A DNA stretch of 58,252 nucleotides from a bacterium (GTDB taxonomy: Bacteria > SZUA-79 > Acidulodesulfobacterales > Acidulodesulfobacteraceae). Under the pieces are notes generated by a model that saw only the letters and a program-made list of their open reading frames with translations, had not been told where the DNA came from and made no database searches. The first letter of the stretch is position 1; the number at the start of each line of letters is the position of its first letter. Position numbers and translations under genes: made by a program. Positions 6,655 through 19,227 of this stretch are shown here, piece by piece. The stretch spans positions 1 through 58,252 of the forward strand of contig JAJYJI010000007.1 of assembly GCA_021789605.1 (NCBI GenBank). The letters run 5' to 3'.

Positions 6655-7173
6655 TTGAAAAAAGACAGAAAGAATCAAGAGATTGAATCTTTGAAACATA
6701 ATCTGAAGAGCAATCAGGCTGTTTTTATAACCAGATATCAAGGATTAACCGTAGAAAAGTTCAGTCTTTTAAGAAGGCAGATGCGCGGCACCGGAGCTTT
6801 ACTTAAAGTATTTAAAAATACGCTGAGTAAACTTGCTTTTAAACAGACATACGCGGAATCTCTTTCGGAATTTTTAGACGGACCTAATTTTTTGGTATTT
6901 ACGAATGACCCGCTTGCAGGGTCAAAAGCGCTTTCTAAGTTTGCGCAGGAAAATCCCGAAAATATCGAAATTAAAGCGGGATATTATCAAACCGTTTTAG
7001 ACAAAAACGCAATTATCACGCTTGCCACGTTGCCTTCCAAAGATGTTTTAATCGCAAGATTCATGTCCGTGGTTAAGTCGCCTGAAATCCGCTTAGTTTT
7101 TACTTTAAGGTCGCCAGTTATAAAGCTAATCAGAACGCTTAAGGCCGTAAGCGCCGAGAAACCTGCCGCTTAG
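6655..7173 (+). CDS. rplJ: 50S ribosomal protein L10
   Basis: L10 anchors the L7/L12 dimers on the ribosomal stalk. The 172 residues match normal length. It carries VFITRYQGLTVEKFSLLRRQMR and FKNTLSKLA motifs in the RNA-binding domain and a C-terminal helix for L12 binding. Translation starts at a TTG (6655) preceded by AAGGAGGGG at good spacing; no ATG gives the conserved N-terminus. It is followed by rplL after about 70 AT-rich bases. Confidence 0.97.
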   Translation: MKKDRKNQEIESLKHNLKSNQAVFITRYQGLTVEKFSLLRRQMRGTGALLKVFKNTLSKLAFKQTYAESLSEFLDGPNFLVFTNDPLAGSKALSKFAQENPENIEIKAGYYQTVLDKNAIITLATLPSKDVLIARFMSVVKSPEIRLVFTLRSPVIKLIRTLKAVSAEKPAA

Positions 7174-7245
7174 GCTAAATTTAAATTTTAAATTTAATCA
7201 AATTAATCTTAAACTTTTATTTTAATATTATCGGAGGAAAAAATA

Positions 7246-7632
7246 ATGGCTATAACTAAAGAAGATGTTTTAAGTTACATAGAAAGCGTTTCTATAATCG
7301 AATTAAACGAACTTATCAAGGCAATAGAAGAAAAATTCGGAGTTAAGGCTGACCAGTTTGCGATGGCGGCTCCGGCAGGCGGCGCCGCGGCAGCGGCGGC
7401 TCCCGCGCAGGCGGAAGAAAAAACCGAATTCGACGTTATTCTTTCGAGCGCCGGCGCAAATAAGATTCAGGTAATTAAAGTAGTAAGGGAACTTACCAGC
7501 TTAGGATTAAAAGAGGCGAAAGATTTAGTCGACGGCGCGCCCAAGCCGGTTAAAACCGGAGTCAATAAGGAAGATGCCCAAAAAATGAAAGCAAAACTCG
7601 AAGAAGTAGGAGCGGGCGTAGAAGTAAAATAA
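7246..7632 (+). CDS. rplL: 50S ribosomal protein L7/L12
   Basis: L7/L12 is the multicopy stalk protein that recruits translational GTPases. The 128 residues show an N-terminal dimerisation domain, an Ala/Pro/Gly-rich hinge (about 40-57), and the C-terminal domain with [16 protein letters not shown] and the final GAGVEVK. TCGGAGGA precedes the ATG. It is translated in excess over L10 in other bacteria; the separate strong ribosome binding site fits that. Confidence 0.98.
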   Translation: MAITKEDVLSYIESVSIIELNELIKAIEEKFGVKADQFAMAAPAGGAAAAAAPAQAEEKTEFDVILSSAGANKIQVIKVVRELTSLGLKEAKDLVDGAPKPVKTGVNKEDAQKMKAKLEEVGAGVEVK

Positions 7633-7688
7633 ATTATTTCATATTTGATATTTTAAGTTAAGCAAGAAATACGGGAGTATAAATTTAA

Positions 7689-10600
7689 ATGCCAAAAGCA
7701 AAATCGGAATTAAATTCAGAAGAAAGGAACCCTATAATTTTAAGGAAGAATTTCTCTAAAATCAAGAAAGTAATCGATAATCCAAATCTTCTTGAAGTCC
7801 AGAGAAAATCATACGAAAGATTTTTGCAGAAAGACCTGCATCAGGATAAAAGGCTCAATAACGGACTTGAAGGCGTATTTAAATCCGTTTTTCCGATAGA
7901 AGGACTTAACAAAAATTTTTCTTTAGAATTTAAAGGCTACACTATAGGCGAACCAAAATACAGCATATTCGAATGCAAACAGAAAGGGCTCACTTTCAGC
8001 GCATCGCTTAAGGTTCTTTTCGACCTTGTCACGTTCGAACCCGATATTAATCCGAACGAAAAAGATGCGCAAAGGGACATAAAAGATATTAAAGAGCAGG
8101 AGATTTATTTTGGCGAAATTCCGTTAATGACTCCTAACGGTTCATTTGTTATAAACGGAATCGAAAGGGTTATCGTAAGTCAATTGCAAAGGTCTCCGGG
8201 AGTTTTTTACGACAGCGACAAAATAAGAAGCCATGCGCAGGGCAAGCCTTTTTATACCGCAAGAGTCATACCTTATAGGGGCTCGTGGTTAGATTTTGAA
8301 TTTGACCAAAGAGATATGGTTTTTGTCAGAATAGACAGAAAAAGAAAATTTCCGGTTACGATATTGCTTAAGGCGGTAGGATATTCTAAAGACGAAATTC
8401 TCGGCAGTTTTTATCAAACCGAAATATTCAGGATTGACGGCGGAAAATATTTCAGGAAAATGCCGAAGGATTTTCTTGTTTTTACAAGAGCTTACGATGA
8501 TGTGGTAAATCCTGCGACGAAGGAAGTTTTGATTAAAAAAAACAGAAGAATTACGAAACATCTTATAGATAAACTTGACGAGGCGGGAATAGATTTCCTG
8601 CCTTGCGACGAGTCCGATATTATAGGCAAGTATCTTACCGCCGACGTTATTAAAGATAAGGAAGTTATTGCCAAGTCGGTCCAACCGGTTACCCATAATC
8701 TTTTAGAATCGTTTAACGGCGCGGGGGTAAAAGAATTCGCCGTCTATTTTATCGACAATATAAACGTTTCTTCCTCTATCCTCGAAACTATTTTAGCCGA
8801 TAAGGTTAATACCAAAGAAGACGCCGTTATTGACATTTATAAAAGAATGCGTCCCGGAGAACCTCCAAATCTTGCATCCGCCTCGTCTTATTTCGAAAAT
8901 ATGTTCTTCAATCCCGAAAGATACGACCTTTCCGAAGTGGGAAGGCTTAAAATAAACAATAAATTAAATCTCGATAAAAGCCTTAACGACAGGGTATTAT
9001 TTCCCGACGATATTTTAAGCGTTTTAAAATATTTAATGGAACTTAAAGACGGAAGGGGTTCTATAGACGATATAGACCATCTCGGCAACAGAAGGGTCAA
9101 GTCCGTGGGAGAGCTTCTGGAAAATCAGTTCAGAATCGGACTCGTAAGAATGGAAAGGGCGATAAAAGAAAGAATGACCACCCAGAAACTCGACTCGCTT
9201 ATGCCTAACGATTTAGTCAATCCTAAACCTGTAAATTCGCTGATGAAAGAATTTTTTGGCAGGAGCCAGTTGTCCCAGTTTATGGACCAGACAAACCCCC
9301 TTTCCGAAATTACCCATAAAAGACGCCTTTCCGCTTTGGGCCCCGGCGGCCTTACCAGAGAAAGGGCAGGGTTTGAAGTGAGGGATGTTCATCCTACCCA
9401 TTACGGGAGAATATGCCCTATCGAAACTCCCGAAGGTCCGAATATCGGTCTTATCGCATCTTTGTCTTCTTATGCGAGAGTCAATGAATACGGCTTCATA
9501 GAAACGCCTTACAGAAAAGTAGCGGTATCGGAAAAAGGCGCATCCGTAACCGACGACGTCGATTTTTTAACCGCCATGGAAGAAGAGAAATATGTTATCG
9601 CTCAGGCCAATGCGGAAATCGATAAAAACGGATATCTCAAACACGAGCTGATTCCGGTAAGGAGAAGCGGAGAAACCGTGATGGTTTATCCTAACGAGGT
9701 TGACTATATAGATGTTTCTCCGATGCAGCTTGTATCCGTCGCTACTTCGTTAATCCCTTTCTTAGAAAACGACGACGCAAACCGCGCTCTTATGGGTTCC
9801 AATATGCAAAGGCAGGCCGTGCCGCTATTGATGCCCGACCAGCCGATTATAGGAACGGGCATAGAAAGGATAGTAGCCAAGGACTCCGGAGTCTGCATTA
9901 TAGCAAATCGGACGGGAACTGTAAGTTACGTGGATTCAGCAAAAATCGTTATAACTTCCGATACGGTGGATAAAACCGGCGACGACGGAGTAAGTCACGA
10001 ATATAATCTGACTAAATTTCAAAGGTCGAATCAAAACACGTGTTTAAATCAGAGGCCGTTAGTCAAGTTTGGCGACAAAGTTTTATCGGGGCAGATTATT
10101 GCCGACGGAACATCTACGAAAGACGGGGAATTGGCGCTTGGGCATAACGTATTAGTTGCTTTTATGCCGTGGAACGGTTATAACTTTGAAGATTCTATAT
10201 TAGTAAGCGAAAAATTATTGCACGAAGACGCTTTCACGTCCATTCATATCGAGGAGTTTGAAGTTGCGTGCAGGGAAACTAAATCCGGCAAGGAAGAAAT
10301 CACTTCAGATATCCCTAATGTAAGCGAAGATGCTTTAAAAAATCTCGACGAGAACGGTATTATAAGAATCGGCGCGGAAGTTAAGGCTCAGGATATATTG
10401 GTAGGAAAAGTTACCCCTAAAGGAGAAACAGTTCTTACGCCGGAGGAAAAACTTTTAAGGGCTATTTTCGGCGAAAAAGCAAAGGAAGTGAGAGATACTT
10501 CCCTGAGGGTGCCTCCGGGCGTTTCGGGCGTCGTAGTCGATATAAGGATTTTTTCAAGGAAAGGCATCGAAAAAGACTTCAGGGAAAAAGAAATAGAAGA

Positions 10601-11855
10601 CAGCGAAGTAGCCAGTTTCGCAAGGGAATTGGAGGAGAAACAGCAGTCTATTTTAAGCAGTGCGCTTAATAAGATTAGGCATCTGGCAGTAAATAAAAAA
10701 TGCGGAGCGAACGTTACGTTATCTTCCGGACATAAGCCTATTTATCTTAAGAAAGGAGACGTGCTAACCGAAAGCATAGTTTCTAAAATGTCCAAGGAGG
10801 ATATATTTAATATAGAATTTGAAGGAAATGCCAAAAATTTTTACGATAAGATAAAAAAAATAGACGACGAATCTATGGAAGACGCCGATTTGTTAAAGGC
10901 GTATTATGAAGACAAGATAGAAAGGATACAGAGGGGCGACGAACTGCCCCCCGGAGTTCTTAAAACAATAAAGGTTTATATAGCTATCAAAAGAAGGCTG
11001 TCGGTCGGGGACAAAATGGCGGGTAGGCACGGAAATAAAGGCGTCGTTTCCAGAATACTTCCATTGAACGATATGCCGTTTATGAAAGACGGAAGAATAG
11101 TAGATATGGTGTTAAATCCGCTGGGCGTTCCGTCCAGAATGAACGTCGGGCAGGTTCTGGAGGTTCATTTAGGATGGGCGGCGCATAATCTCGGCGTCCA
11201 GATAAATAAGCTTATAGAAGATAATTTCGGCCCGGAGCCTATAAGGCGGAAATTACTCGAAATATTTAATAATCCCGCGATGACCCATTTCATTAAAGGA
11301 TTAGACGGCGATGAGGTCGTGGAATTTGCAAAGAAGTATAAAAAAGGCGTTTATATGGCGACTCCGGTTTTTGACGGAGCAAAAGAAAGCGATATAAAGA
11401 ATTATCTTAAAATATCCGGCGTGGATGAAACGGGGCAGGTTACCCTTTTCGACGGAAGAACGGGCGAACCTTTCGACAGGAAGGTTACCGTCGGTATAAT
11501 GTATATGCTTAAACTCCACCATTTAGTCGACGACAAGATTCACGCAAGGTCAACGGGTCCATATTCGTTGGTGACCCAGCAGCCTTTGGGAGGAAAAGCC
11601 CAGTTTGGAGGGCAGAGGCTCGGCGAAATGGAGGTATGGGCTATGGAAGCATACGGAGCCGCTCATACTCTCCAAGAATTCCTTACCGTTAAATCAGACG
11701 ATTCGGTCGGCCGCACAAGAATGTATGAATCCATAGTAAAAGGCGATACCTCATTTAAGGTCGGTTTGCCGGAGTCGTTTAACGTTCTTATTAAAGAATT
11801 ACAGAGCCTTTGTCTTAACGTAGAGCTCTTAAAGGAGGGAGAAAATGCCGTTTGA
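7689..11855 (+). CDS. rpoB: DNA-directed RNA polymerase beta subunit
   Basis: RpoB forms one pincer and half of the active centre of RNA polymerase. The 1388 residues are in the usual range. The rifampicin pocket (from about residue 526) reads [20 protein letters not shown] and continues with the [11 protein letters not shown] stretch. All classical resistance positions carry the sensitive-type residue; N-to-T after DQ and I-to-L after RR are natural variants. Also visible are GPNIGLI, the catalytic-site region GYNFEDSI, and [15 protein letters not shown] near the C-terminal clamp. It overlaps rpoC by 11 bases, indicating coupled translation. Confidence 0.99.
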   Translation: MPKAKSELNSEERNPIILRKNFSKIKKVIDNPNLLEVQRKSYERFLQKDLHQDKRLNNGLEGVFKSVFPIEGLNKNFSLEFKGYTIGEPKYSIFECKQKGLTFSASLKVLFDLVTFEPDINPNEKDAQRDIKDIKEQEIYFGEIPLMTPNGSFVINGIERVIVSQLQRSPGVFYDSDKIRSHAQGKPFYTARVIPYRGSWLDFEFDQRDMVFVRIDRKRKFPVTILLKAVGYSKDEILGSFYQTEIFRIDGGKYFRKMPKDFLVFTRAYDDVVNPATKEVLIKKNRRITKHLIDKLDEAGIDFLPCDESDIIGKYLTADVIKDKEVIAKSVQPVTHNLLESFNGAGVKEFAVYFIDNINVSSSILETILADKVNTKEDAVIDIYKRMRPGEPPNLASASSYFENMFFNPERYDLSEVGRLKINNKLNLDKSLNDRVLFPDDILSVLKYLMELKDGRGSIDDIDHLGNRRVKSVGELLENQFRIGLVRMERAIKERMTTQKLDSLMPNDLVNPKPVNSLMKEFFGRSQLSQFMDQTNPLSEITHKRRLSALGPGGLTRERAGFEVRDVHPTHYGRICPIETPEGPNIGLIASLSSYARVNEYGFIETPYRKVAVSEKGASVTDDVDFLTAMEEEKYVIAQANAEIDKNGYLKHELIPVRRSGETVMVYPNEVDYIDVSPMQLVSVATSLIPFLENDDANRALMGSNMQRQAVPLLMPDQPIIGTGIERIVAKDSGVCIIANRTGTVSYVDSAKIVITSDTVDKTGDDGVSHEYNLTKFQRSNQNTCLNQRPLVKFGDKVLSGQIIADGTSTKDGELALGHNVLVAFMPWNGYNFEDSILVSEKLLHEDAFTSIHIEEFEVACRETKSGKEEITSDIPNVSEDALKNLDENGIIRIGAEVKAQDILVGKVTPKGETVLTPEEKLLRAIFGEKAKEVRDTSLRVPPGVSGVVVDIRIFSRKGIEKDFREKEIEDSEVASFARELEEKQQSILSSALNKIRHLAVNKKCGANVTLSSGHKPIYLKKGDVLTESIVSKMSKEDIFNIEFEGNAKNFYDKIKKIDDESMEDADLLKAYYEDKIERIQRGDELPPGVLKTIKVYIAIKRRLSVGDKMAGRHGNKGVVSRILPLNDMPFMKDGRIVDMVLNPLGVPSRMNVGQVLEVHLGWAAHNLGVQINKLIEDNFGPEPIRRKLLEIFNNPAMTHFIKGLDGDEVVEFAKKYKKGVYMATPVFDGAKESDIKNYLKISGVDETGQVTLFDGRTGEPFDRKVTVGIMYMLKLHHLVDDKIHARSTGPYSLVTQQPLGGKAQFGGQRLGEMEVWAMEAYGAAHTLQEFLTVKSDDSVGRTRMYESIVKGDTSFKVGLPESFNVLIKELQSLCLNVELLKEGENAV

Positions 11856-14800
11856 CGACAATACGGAAGAATATAATATAAAAGACAACGATAATGAGAT
11901 AACTGTCAGTCTTGACGATATTTCGGGAGACGAAGAAGAAATGCCTGCGATAGAAAGCAAGGATATGGATTTCAAAAAATTGTTCGAGGGCGCAAACAAA
12001 GGCGATTTCTTTTTAGACGACAGGGAAGTAATAAAAGACCCTCTCAGTTTTAACGCTATAAAATTAGGGATAGCTTCACCCGAATCCATTAAGAAATGGT
12101 CTCACGGAGAGGTTAAGAAACCGGAAACTATAAATTACAGGACTCTAAAACCTGAAAGAGACGGACTTTTCTGCGCAAGAATTTTCGGCCCTATCAAAGA
12201 CTATGAATGCAATTGCGGCAAATATAAAAGAACGAAGCATCGAGGCATAGTCTGCGAAAAATGCGGCGTAGAGGTTATTTCGTCAAAGGTTAGAAGAGAG
12301 CGTTTGGGCCATATCGAACTTGCGTCGCCGGTGGCGCATATATGGTTTTTTAAAAGTCTTCCGTCGAGAATAGGAAGTATTCTCGATATGACGCTTAAAG
12401 ACATAGAAAGAATTTTGTATTTCGAAGCATACGTGGTTTTGGAACCGGGAGATGCGTCAAAAATAGGCTTGAAATATAAAGATTTGATAAGCGAAGAAAA
12501 CTATCAGAAAATTCAGAAAGAGGGATATAATTTTAAAGCAGGTATAGGCGCCGAAGCATTAAAGGAACTGCTTAAAGGCATCGACATGGAATCTTTGTCA
12601 AAAAGCCTTAAAGAAGAAGTTGCGGGTTTGCCCAACGGAATTAAAAAGAAAAAGCTCGCAAAACAGCTGAAATTAATTGAAGCATTTAGAACATCCGGCA
12701 ATAAACCGGAATGGATGATATTGGACGTAATTCCGGTAATTCCTCCCGATTTGCGCCCCCTAGTTCCTCTCGAAGGAGGTAGATTCGCAAGTTCGGACCT
12801 GAACGATTTATACAGGAGAGTTATAAACAGAAACAACAGGCTAAAAAAACTTATCGAGATTTCCGCTCCGGAAATAATAATTAAAAATGAGAAAAGGATG
12901 CTTCAGGAAGCGGTAGATGCCTTATTTGACAATGGAAGGCGCGGTAGGGTAATAATGGGGTCTAACAGAAGGCCGTTAAAATCTTTAAGCGATATGTTAA
13001 AAGGAAAGACCGGAAGATTCAGGCTTAATCTGTTGGGAAAAAGGGTAGATTATTCCGGCAGGTCGGTTATAGTCGTCGGCCCCGAATTGAAACTCCATCA
13101 GTGCGGTTTGCCGAAAAAGATGGCCATAGAGCTTTTTAAGCCGTTTATATTTAATAAGTTATTGCAAAGAGGCATTACGGATACACTTAAAACCACAAAA
13201 AAATTAGTGGATAAAGAGGCGCCCGAAGTGTTTGACGTTTTAGAAGACGTCATAAAAGAGCATCCCGTTATGCTGAACAGGGCTCCTACCCTGCACAGGC
13301 TTGGAATTCAGGCGTTCGAACCTATATTGGTCGAAGGAAAGGCAATTCATCTTCATCCTTTAGTCTGCGCGGCGTTTAATGCCGATTTTGACGGGGACCA
13401 GATGGCCGTCCACGTTCCGCTTTCCATAGAAGCGCAGGTGGAAGCCAGGGTGCTAATGATGGCGACCAACAATATACTTTCGCCTGCAAGCGGCAAGCCT
13501 ATTATAGTTCCGTCTCAGGATATAGTTCTCGGCTTATATTATATGACGCGGGAGATGCCGTACGTTAAAGGGGAGGATAAGATTTTTTCGGATGCCGACG
13601 AAGTTAAATTTGCTTACGATAACGGACATGTCAGCCTGCATGCCAGGATAAAAGCCAAAATAGACAATAAGATAGTAACGACGACGGTAGGCAGGGTTAT
13701 ACTTTACGAAATAATACCGGACGAAATAGACTTTTCTCTCGTAAATACCGTAATGTCCAAAAAGGAAATTACGAACCTGATAGACTACGCTTTTAGAGTA
13801 TGCGGCCCTAAAAAGACCGTTATTCTCGCGGATAAGCTGAAATCCATAGGTTATGAATATTCCACAAAGTCGGGCATATCTATCTGCATAAGCGATATGG
13901 AAGTGCCTGCCGAGAAAAATAAAATTATTAAAGAAGCTACGAAGAAAGTTGAAGAAATCGAAAACAGCTATAAAGAAGGGCTTATAACAAACGGCGAAAG
14001 ATACAATAAAGTCGTCGATACCTGGGCAAACGCCACCGACGAAATCGGCGGAGTTATGATGAATAAACTGGGGATACAGGAATATTCCGATACGGTTAAA
14101 AATAAAAAAATGCAGGGGAAAAGTTTTAACTCTATTTATATCATGGCCGATTCGGGGTCAAGAGGTTCCGAAACTCAGATAAGGCAGCTTGCTGGAATGA
14201 GAGGATTAATGGCAAAGCCTTCCGGGGAAATTATAGAAACGCCTATCACCGCAAATTTCAGAGAAGGGCTTACTGTTTTGCAGTATTTTATATCGACTCA
14301 CGGAGCAAGAAAAGGATTGGCTGATACAGCTTTAAAAACAGCCAACTCCGGTTATTTGACGAGGAGATTGGTAGATGTTTCGCAGGACAATATTATTACG
14401 GTGGAAGATTGCAACACTATGGACGGCATAATAGTTTCTACATTGGTCGAGAGCGGCGAAACGATAGAGCCCATAGAAGAAAGAATATTGGGCAGGGTCG
14501 CGTTGGAAGACATAATCGACCCGTTTTCGGGAGAACTTATCGTTAAATCAAACGAAGAAATTCAGGAGTCCCATTTGCCCAAAATCGAGAATGCGCATAT
14601 CGAAAGCGTTAAAATTAGGTCCGTATTGACTTGCAAGGCTAAAAACGGAGTTTGCGTTAAGTGCTATGGAAGGGATCTCGCCAGAGGCCATTTGGTAAAT
14701 ATAGGCGAGGCTATCGGCGTCATGGCCGCGCAGTCCATAGGCGAACCGGGTACGCAGCTAACCATGAGAACATTCCATGTCGGAGGAACCGCATCGCGGA

Positions 14801-16047
14801 GGACGGAGCAGACTAGCATAGAAAATAAATATGACGGCATAGTTAAGTTCCAAAACTTGAATGTTATTAAAAACAGGGATAACGAGTATGTCGTTATGAA
14901 TAAAAACGGCGCTATAATTATTGCAGACGAATTAGGAAGGGAATTAGAAAAAATTCAGCTTACTTACGGAACTAAAATTAAAGTAGAGCCTGATACGCAA
15001 ATTAAGAAAAATACTCTTTTGGCCGACTGGGATTCATATATTAATCCTATAATCTCGGATATATCAGGCAAAGTAAAGTTCGACGATATAAGAGAAAACG
15101 AAACAATGCAGGAGCAGGTTGACGAAACTACCGGATTATCCAGAAAAGTAATTATAGAATCTAGGGACCAGACATCTAGGCCGAAGATAATTATAAAATC
15201 GTCCCATCAGGAAAAATCTTATCTGATGCCGATAGGAGCGCATTTGTCCGTTCAGGACGGAGACGAAGTTTTTGCCGGCGATATAATAGCCAGAATTCCA
15301 AGAGAAACCACAAAAACTAAAGATATCACCGGAGGCCTGCCTAAGGTCGTAGAACTATTTGAGGCGAGAAAACCCAAAGAATGGGCCGTGATTACGGAGA
15401 TAAGCGGCAAGGTATCATTCGGGCGCGATTTTAAGGGTAAAAGACGCGTCATTATAACCCCGCCTCACGGGGAATCCAGAGAATATCTTATTCCAAAAGG
15501 AAAGCTGGTAAGCGTCCACGAAGGCGATTATGTGAACGCGGGCGAACCTCTAATGGACGGGTCGCCTAATCCGCATGATATATTAAAAGTTCTTGGAGAA
15601 AAAGAGCTTGCCAAATTCTTAGTGGACGAAATTCAGGAAGTTTACAGGCTTCAAGGCGTCAAGATAAACGATAAGCATATAGAAGTCATCGTGAAACAGA
15701 TGCTGAAAAACGTCAGAATTAATAATTCCGGCGATTCCAAATTTCTTGAAGACGAAGTTATAGATAAAAATATATTTGACATAGAAAATGAGAGGGTTAT
15801 AAGAGAAGGGGGGATGCCGGCAATAGCAGAGCCTGAGTTGATGGGCATAACAAAGGCGTCGCTTAGCACGGACAGCTTTATTTCAGCGGCATCGTTTCAG
15901 GAGACGACGAAGGTTTTAACGGAGGCGGCTATTCACTGCAAAGTGGATAATTTAAAAGGACTTAAGGAAAACGTAATTATGGGCAGGCTGATACCGGCAG
16001 GCACCGGATTCGAAAAGTATTCATACCTTGATATAGAGGTGGTATAG
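11845..16047 (+). CDS. rpoC: DNA-directed RNA polymerase beta' subunit
   Basis: RpoC carries the catalytic magnesium of RNA polymerase. The motif NADFDGD gives Asp514, 516 and 518. An N-terminal zinc site ([20 protein letters not shown]) and a second one (starting at C930, [11 protein letters not shown]) are complete. Length is 1400 residues. The conserved fold begins only at [12 protein letters not shown] (residue 69). Before it lies a strongly acidic extension (about 21 D/E in 61 residues), longer than the roughly 20 residues usual in proteobacteria. The ATG at 11845 follows AAAGGAGGGAG, overlaps rpoB, and is well supported; internal ATGs at 11941 and 11968 have weaker sites. Confidence 0.99.
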   Translation: MPFDDNTEEYNIKDNDNEITVSLDDISGDEEEMPAIESKDMDFKKLFEGANKGDFFLDDREVIKDPLSFNAIKLGIASPESIKKWSHGEVKKPETINYRTLKPERDGLFCARIFGPIKDYECNCGKYKRTKHRGIVCEKCGVEVISSKVRRERLGHIELASPVAHIWFFKSLPSRIGSILDMTLKDIERILYFEAYVVLEPGDASKIGLKYKDLISEENYQKIQKEGYNFKAGIGAEALKELLKGIDMESLSKSLKEEVAGLPNGIKKKKLAKQLKLIEAFRTSGNKPEWMILDVIPVIPPDLRPLVPLEGGRFASSDLNDLYRRVINRNNRLKKLIEISAPEIIIKNEKRMLQEAVDALFDNGRRGRVIMGSNRRPLKSLSDMLKGKTGRFRLNLLGKRVDYSGRSVIVVGPELKLHQCGLPKKMAIELFKPFIFNKLLQRGITDTLKTTKKLVDKEAPEVFDVLEDVIKEHPVMLNRAPTLHRLGIQAFEPILVEGKAIHLHPLVCAAFNADFDGDQMAVHVPLSIEAQVEARVLMMATNNILSPASGKPIIVPSQDIVLGLYYMTREMPYVKGEDKIFSDADEVKFAYDNGHVSLHARIKAKIDNKIVTTTVGRVILYEIIPDEIDFSLVNTVMSKKEITNLIDYAFRVCGPKKTVILADKLKSIGYEYSTKSGISICISDMEVPAEKNKIIKEATKKVEEIENSYKEGLITNGERYNKVVDTWANATDEIGGVMMNKLGIQEYSDTVKNKKMQGKSFNSIYIMADSGSRGSETQIRQLAGMRGLMAKPSGEIIETPITANFREGLTVLQYFISTHGARKGLADTALKTANSGYLTRRLVDVSQDNIITVEDCNTMDGIIVSTLVESGETIEPIEERILGRVALEDIIDPFSGELIVKSNEEIQESHLPKIENAHIESVKIRSVLTCKAKNGVCVKCYGRDLARGHLVNIGEAIGVMAAQSIGEPGTQLTMRTFHVGGTASRRTEQTSIENKYDGIVKFQNLNVIKNRDNEYVVMNKNGAIIIADELGRELEKIQLTYGTKIKVEPDTQIKKNTLLADWDSYINPIISDISGKVKFDDIRENETMQEQVDETTGLSRKVIIESRDQTSRPKIIIKSSHQEKSYLMPIGAHLSVQDGDEVFAGDIIARIPRETTKTKDITGGLPKVVELFEARKPKEWAVITEISGKVSFGRDFKGKRRVIITPPHGESREYLIPKGKLVSVHEGDYVNAGEPLMDGSPNPHDILKVLGEKELAKFLVDEIQEVYRLQGVKINDKHIEVIVKQMLKNVRINNSGDSKFLEDEVIDKNIFDIENERVIREGGMPAIAEPELMGITKASLSTDSFISAASFQETTKVLTEAAIHCKVDNLKGLKENVIMGRLIPAGTGFEKYSYLDIEVV

Positions 16048-16049
16048 CC

Positions 16050-16076
16050 TTGTTATTTTAAAATTTAAAATAACAA
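16050..16076. repeat. Perfect AT-rich inverted repeat after rpoC
   Basis: Two 13-base arms (TTGTTATTTTAAA and its complement) flank a single A, starting three bases after the rpoC stop codon. No T-run follows, so it is not a standard intrinsic terminator. It may act as a 3' mRNA stabiliser or processing site. Confidence 0.7.
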
Positions 16077-16108
16077 ATGTAAAATGCAAAACAAATGCAA
16101 AAAAAATG

Positions 16109-16137
16109 TTGACAAAAAATTAATTAAATATTAAAAT
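16109..16137 (+). promoter_or_regulatory. Predicted sigma70 promoter of the str-S10-spc-alpha block
   Basis: TTGACA (16109-16114) and TAAAAT (16132-16137) are spaced by 17 bases and preceded by an A-run. Transcription would begin near 16144, giving an 86-base leader before rpsL. It is the only strong promoter I see between rpoC and trpE. Confidence 0.7.
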
Positions 16138-16229
16138 CTTAAATTCCACTATTCAGGTTGGACATATTAAAATAAAGTAGATTAACTAAAATAAATTCGG
16201 TTTTATTTTTAAAGCTAAAAGGAGAAATC

Positions 16230-16601
16230 GTGCCAACGATAAACCAGTTAATTAGAAATGCGAGGAAAAAAGCTGTAAAGAAGACGTCTTCTCCGGCATT
16301 AAAAGGTTCTCCTCAAAAAAGAGGGGTATGCGTCAGGGTCTATACGACAACTCCAAAAAAGCCAAATTCGGCTCTGCGTAAGGTGGCCAGGGTTAAATTG
16401 ACCAACGGCATGGAAGTGACTTCGTATATTCCGGGGGAAGGCCACAATTTACAGGAACATTCGGTAGTCCTGATAAGAGGCGGAAGAGTGAAAGATTTGC
16501 CGGGCGTAAGATATCATATAATCAGAGGCGCTCTTGATTGCGTCGGCGTTAACGGAAGAAAAAAGAGCAGATCCAAGTACGGCACTAAAAAGGCTAAATA
16601 A
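16230..16601 (+). CDS. rpsL: 30S ribosomal protein S12
   Basis: S12 shapes the decoding centre. The 123 residues start [14 protein letters not shown] from a GTG codon with AAAAGGAGA just upstream. The streptomycin-related loops [12 protein letters not shown] and [12 protein letters not shown] carry wild-type residues. It is the first gene of the str operon, followed by rpsG and fusA. Confidence 0.98.
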   Translation: MPTINQLIRNARKKAVKKTSSPALKGSPQKRGVCVRVYTTTPKKPNSALRKVARVKLTNGMEVTSYIPGEGHNLQEHSVVLIRGGRVKDLPGVRYHIIRGALDCVGVNGRKKSRSKYGTKKAK

Positions 16602-16656
16602 ATAAAAGAAATAAGCCATAGAAAAATAACTGATTTAAAAAGCAAGGAGCGGAAAA

Positions 16657-17127
16657 TTGTCTCGTAGAAAAAAAGCTGTTAAAAGAGTCGTAGAAGGAGA
16701 CCCTAAATTCAATGATAAAGTTGTGCAGAAGTTTCTAAATAAACTTATGTATGACGGGAAGAAAAGCATAAGCGAAAAAATATTTTACGGTTCCTTAGAT
16801 ATTATTCAGGAAAAAACTAAAGACGACGGATTCAAAATTTTTAAGCAGGCGATAGAAAACGTAAAGCCAGTTTTAGAGGTAAAGGCCAGAAGAATCGGAG
16901 GCTCAAATTATCAGGTTCCGGTCGAGGTCAGAAGCGACAGGAGATTATATCTGGCGATAAGATGGATTATCGGATACGCAAGATTAAGAAAAGAAAAATC
17001 TATGGAAGAAAATTTAGCGCTCGAAATATTAGACGCGGCTAACAACAGGGGCAGTTCAATTAAAAAGAAGGAGGATACCTTCAAAATGGCTGAAGCTAAT
17101 AAGGCTTTCGCTCATTTTAAGTGGTAA
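16657..17127 (+). CDS. rpsG: 30S ribosomal protein S7
   Basis: S7 nucleates assembly of the 30S head and contacts E-site tRNA. The 156 residues are normal length, with [10 protein letters not shown] at the N-terminus, [12 protein letters not shown] in the middle and the end FAHFKW. The start is a TTG at 16657 with AAGGAGCGG upstream. The stop is 11 bases before fusA. Confidence 0.98.
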   Translation: MSRRKKAVKRVVEGDPKFNDKVVQKFLNKLMYDGKKSISEKIFYGSLDIIQEKTKDDGFKIFKQAIENVKPVLEVKARRIGGSNYQVPVEVRSDRRLYLAIRWIIGYARLRKEKSMEENLALEILDAANNRGSSIKKKEDTFKMAEANKAFAHFKW

Positions 17128-17138
17128 AGGTTTATTAA

Positions 17139-19220
17139 ATGGCAGATAAAATATCTTTAGAAAAAACTAGGAATATAGGCATTATGGCGCATATCGACGC
17201 CGGAAAAACTACGACTACTGAAAGAATCCTGTATTATACCGGAGTCAATTACAAGATAGGCGAGGTTCACGAAGGGACTGCCACTATGGATTGGATGGAG
17301 CAGGAACAGGAAAGGGGAATAACTATTACTTCGGCGGCAACTACCTGCTTCTGGAAAAATCATAGAATAAACATAATAGATACCCCCGGACACGTCGATT
17401 TTACTATCGAAGTAGAAAGGTCGTTAAGGGTATTGGACGGAGCGGTTGCGGTTTTTGACGGCGTCGCGGGGGTCGAGCCTCAATCCGAAACGGTTTGGAG
17501 GCAGGCCGATAAATATAAGGTGCCGAGAATATGTTTTGTCAATAAGATGGACAGGACCGGAGCAAATTTTTACAGATGCGTCGATATGATAAAAACGCGT
17601 CTTAACGCAACGCCGGTTATTATGCAAATTCCATTGGGATTAGAAGAAAATTTTAAAGGGATAATCGATATTGCCTTAATGAAAGCGTATCTGTATAAAG
17701 ACGAAACTATGGGCGCGGAATACGATATCGTCGATATTCCCGAAGATTACGCGGCGGAATCCAAAAAATACCACGACGAATTTATTGAAAGGGCATGCGA
17801 TTTTAACGATAGTTTAATGGAAAAATATCTGGCCGGCGAAGAAGTGGACGCCGAATTAGCTAAAAAGGCCATAAGGCAGGCTTCCTTAGAATTTAAAGTC
17901 GTTCCCGTATTTTGCGGGTCGGCATTTAAAAATAAAGGCGTACAGCCTTTGCTTGACGCGGTGGTGGATTATCTGCCTTCCCCGTTAGACGTCCCTCCCA
18001 TGTACGGTATAAATCCTAAGACCGAAAAAGAAGAAATCAGGCGCGCCTCTGACGATGAGCCGTTTTCTGCACTGGCTTTCAAGATTGCTTCCGACCCATA
18101 TACCGGTCAACTTACGTATATAAGGGTTTATTCCGGAGTTTTAGCGTCCGGTTCTTACGTTTATAATTCAGTTAAGGATTCCAAGGAAAGAATCGGAAGG
18201 CTTTTAAAAATGCATGCAAATAAAAAAGAAGAGATAAAGGAAGTTCATGCAGGAGATATCGCCGCCGCCGTCGGATTAAGAAATACTACCACCGGCGACA
18301 CTCTTTGCGATGAATCGGATATCATTATTCTTGAATCTATGGAATTTCCCGACCCGGTTATTTCCGTCGCCATAGAGCCTAAAACTAAAGCTGACCAAGA
18401 AAAGTTAGGCTTATCGCTGCAAAAGTTAACCGTAGAAGACCCGTCATTTAAAGTCAAAACCGATTTAGAAACCGGACAGACTATAATTTCTGGCATGGGC
18501 GAGCTTCATCTTGAAATAATTGTCGATAGGCTTACGCGTGAATTTAAGGTCGATGCTAATGTCGGCAAACCTCAGGTAGCGTATAAAGAAACCATAAATA
18601 AAAAAGTCGAATCGGAAGGCAAATTCATAAGGCAATCCGGCGGCAGAGGACAATATGGACATGTTTGGCTTGAAATTGAGCCTCTAGGAAAAGGGGCCGG
18701 ATATGAATTTGTCAATAAAATTAAAGGCGGCGTTATTCCAGCAGAATATATACCGGCCATAAACAAAGGCGTTGCTGAAGCCCTGACGAGCGGAGTCATG
18801 GCGGGTTATCCCGTGGTCGACGTAAAAGTGTCGGTATTCGACGGTTCGTTCCACGACGTCGATTCTTCAGAAATGGCCTTTAAGATAGCCGGTTCTATGG
18901 CATTTAAAGAAGGTGCAAAAAAAGCGAACCCCGTTCTTCTAGAGCCCATAATGAAAGTCGAAGTTCTGGTTCCCGAAGATTTTATGGGCGACGTAATAGG
19001 CGATTTAAACTCGAGAAGGGGAAGGATTATAAACTTAGAATCCCGCGGCGGAATACAGGTAATAAATGCCGAAGTTCCTTTGGCTCAAATGTTCGGATAC
19101 TCTACGGATTTAAGATCGAAAACGCAAGGCAGGGCAAACTATACGATGGAGTTTCTTAAATACGAACAGGTGCCCAAGGTTATTTCGGAAGAAATTATTG
19201 CTAAATCACAAGGTAAATAG
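17139..19220 (+). CDS. fusA: Elongation factor G
   Basis: EF-G is the GTPase that drives translocation and, with RRF, ribosome recycling. The 693 residues contain G1 AHIDAGKTT (17-25), [14 protein letters not shown], and the domain IV loop [11 protein letters not shown] typical of canonical [12 protein letters not shown] is also present. It sits between rpsG and tuf as in the classical str operon, so it is the housekeeping copy and not a specialised paralogue. Confidence 0.98.
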   Translation: MADKISLEKTRNIGIMAHIDAGKTTTTERILYYTGVNYKIGEVHEGTATMDWMEQEQERGITITSAATTCFWKNHRINIIDTPGHVDFTIEVERSLRVLDGAVAVFDGVAGVEPQSETVWRQADKYKVPRICFVNKMDRTGANFYRCVDMIKTRLNATPVIMQIPLGLEENFKGIIDIALMKAYLYKDETMGAEYDIVDIPEDYAAESKKYHDEFIERACDFNDSLMEKYLAGEEVDAELAKKAIRQASLEFKVVPVFCGSAFKNKGVQPLLDAVVDYLPSPLDVPPMYGINPKTEKEEIRRASDDEPFSALAFKIASDPYTGQLTYIRVYSGVLASGSYVYNSVKDSKERIGRLLKMHANKKEEIKEVHAGDIAAAVGLRNTTTGDTLCDESDIIILESMEFPDPVISVAIEPKTKADQEKLGLSLQKLTVEDPSFKVKTDLETGQTIISGMGELHLEIIVDRLTREFKVDANVGKPQVAYKETINKKVESEGKFIRQSGGRGQYGHVWLEIEPLGKGAGYEFVNKIKGGVIPAEYIPAINKGVAEALTSGVMAGYPVVDVKVSVFDGSFHDVDSSEMAFKIAGSMAFKEGAKKANPVLLEPIMKVEVLVPEDFMGDVIGDLNSRRGRIINLESRGGIQVINAEVPLAQMFGYSTDLRSKTQGRANYTMEFLKYEQVPKVISEEIIAKSQGK

Positions 19221-19227
19221 ATATTAT

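Noticed and set aside
7174-7245. AT-rich palindromic sequence after rplJ as a mobile repeat
   Set aside because: It consists of simple A/T runs that recur throughout the intergenic DNA and has no defined boundaries.
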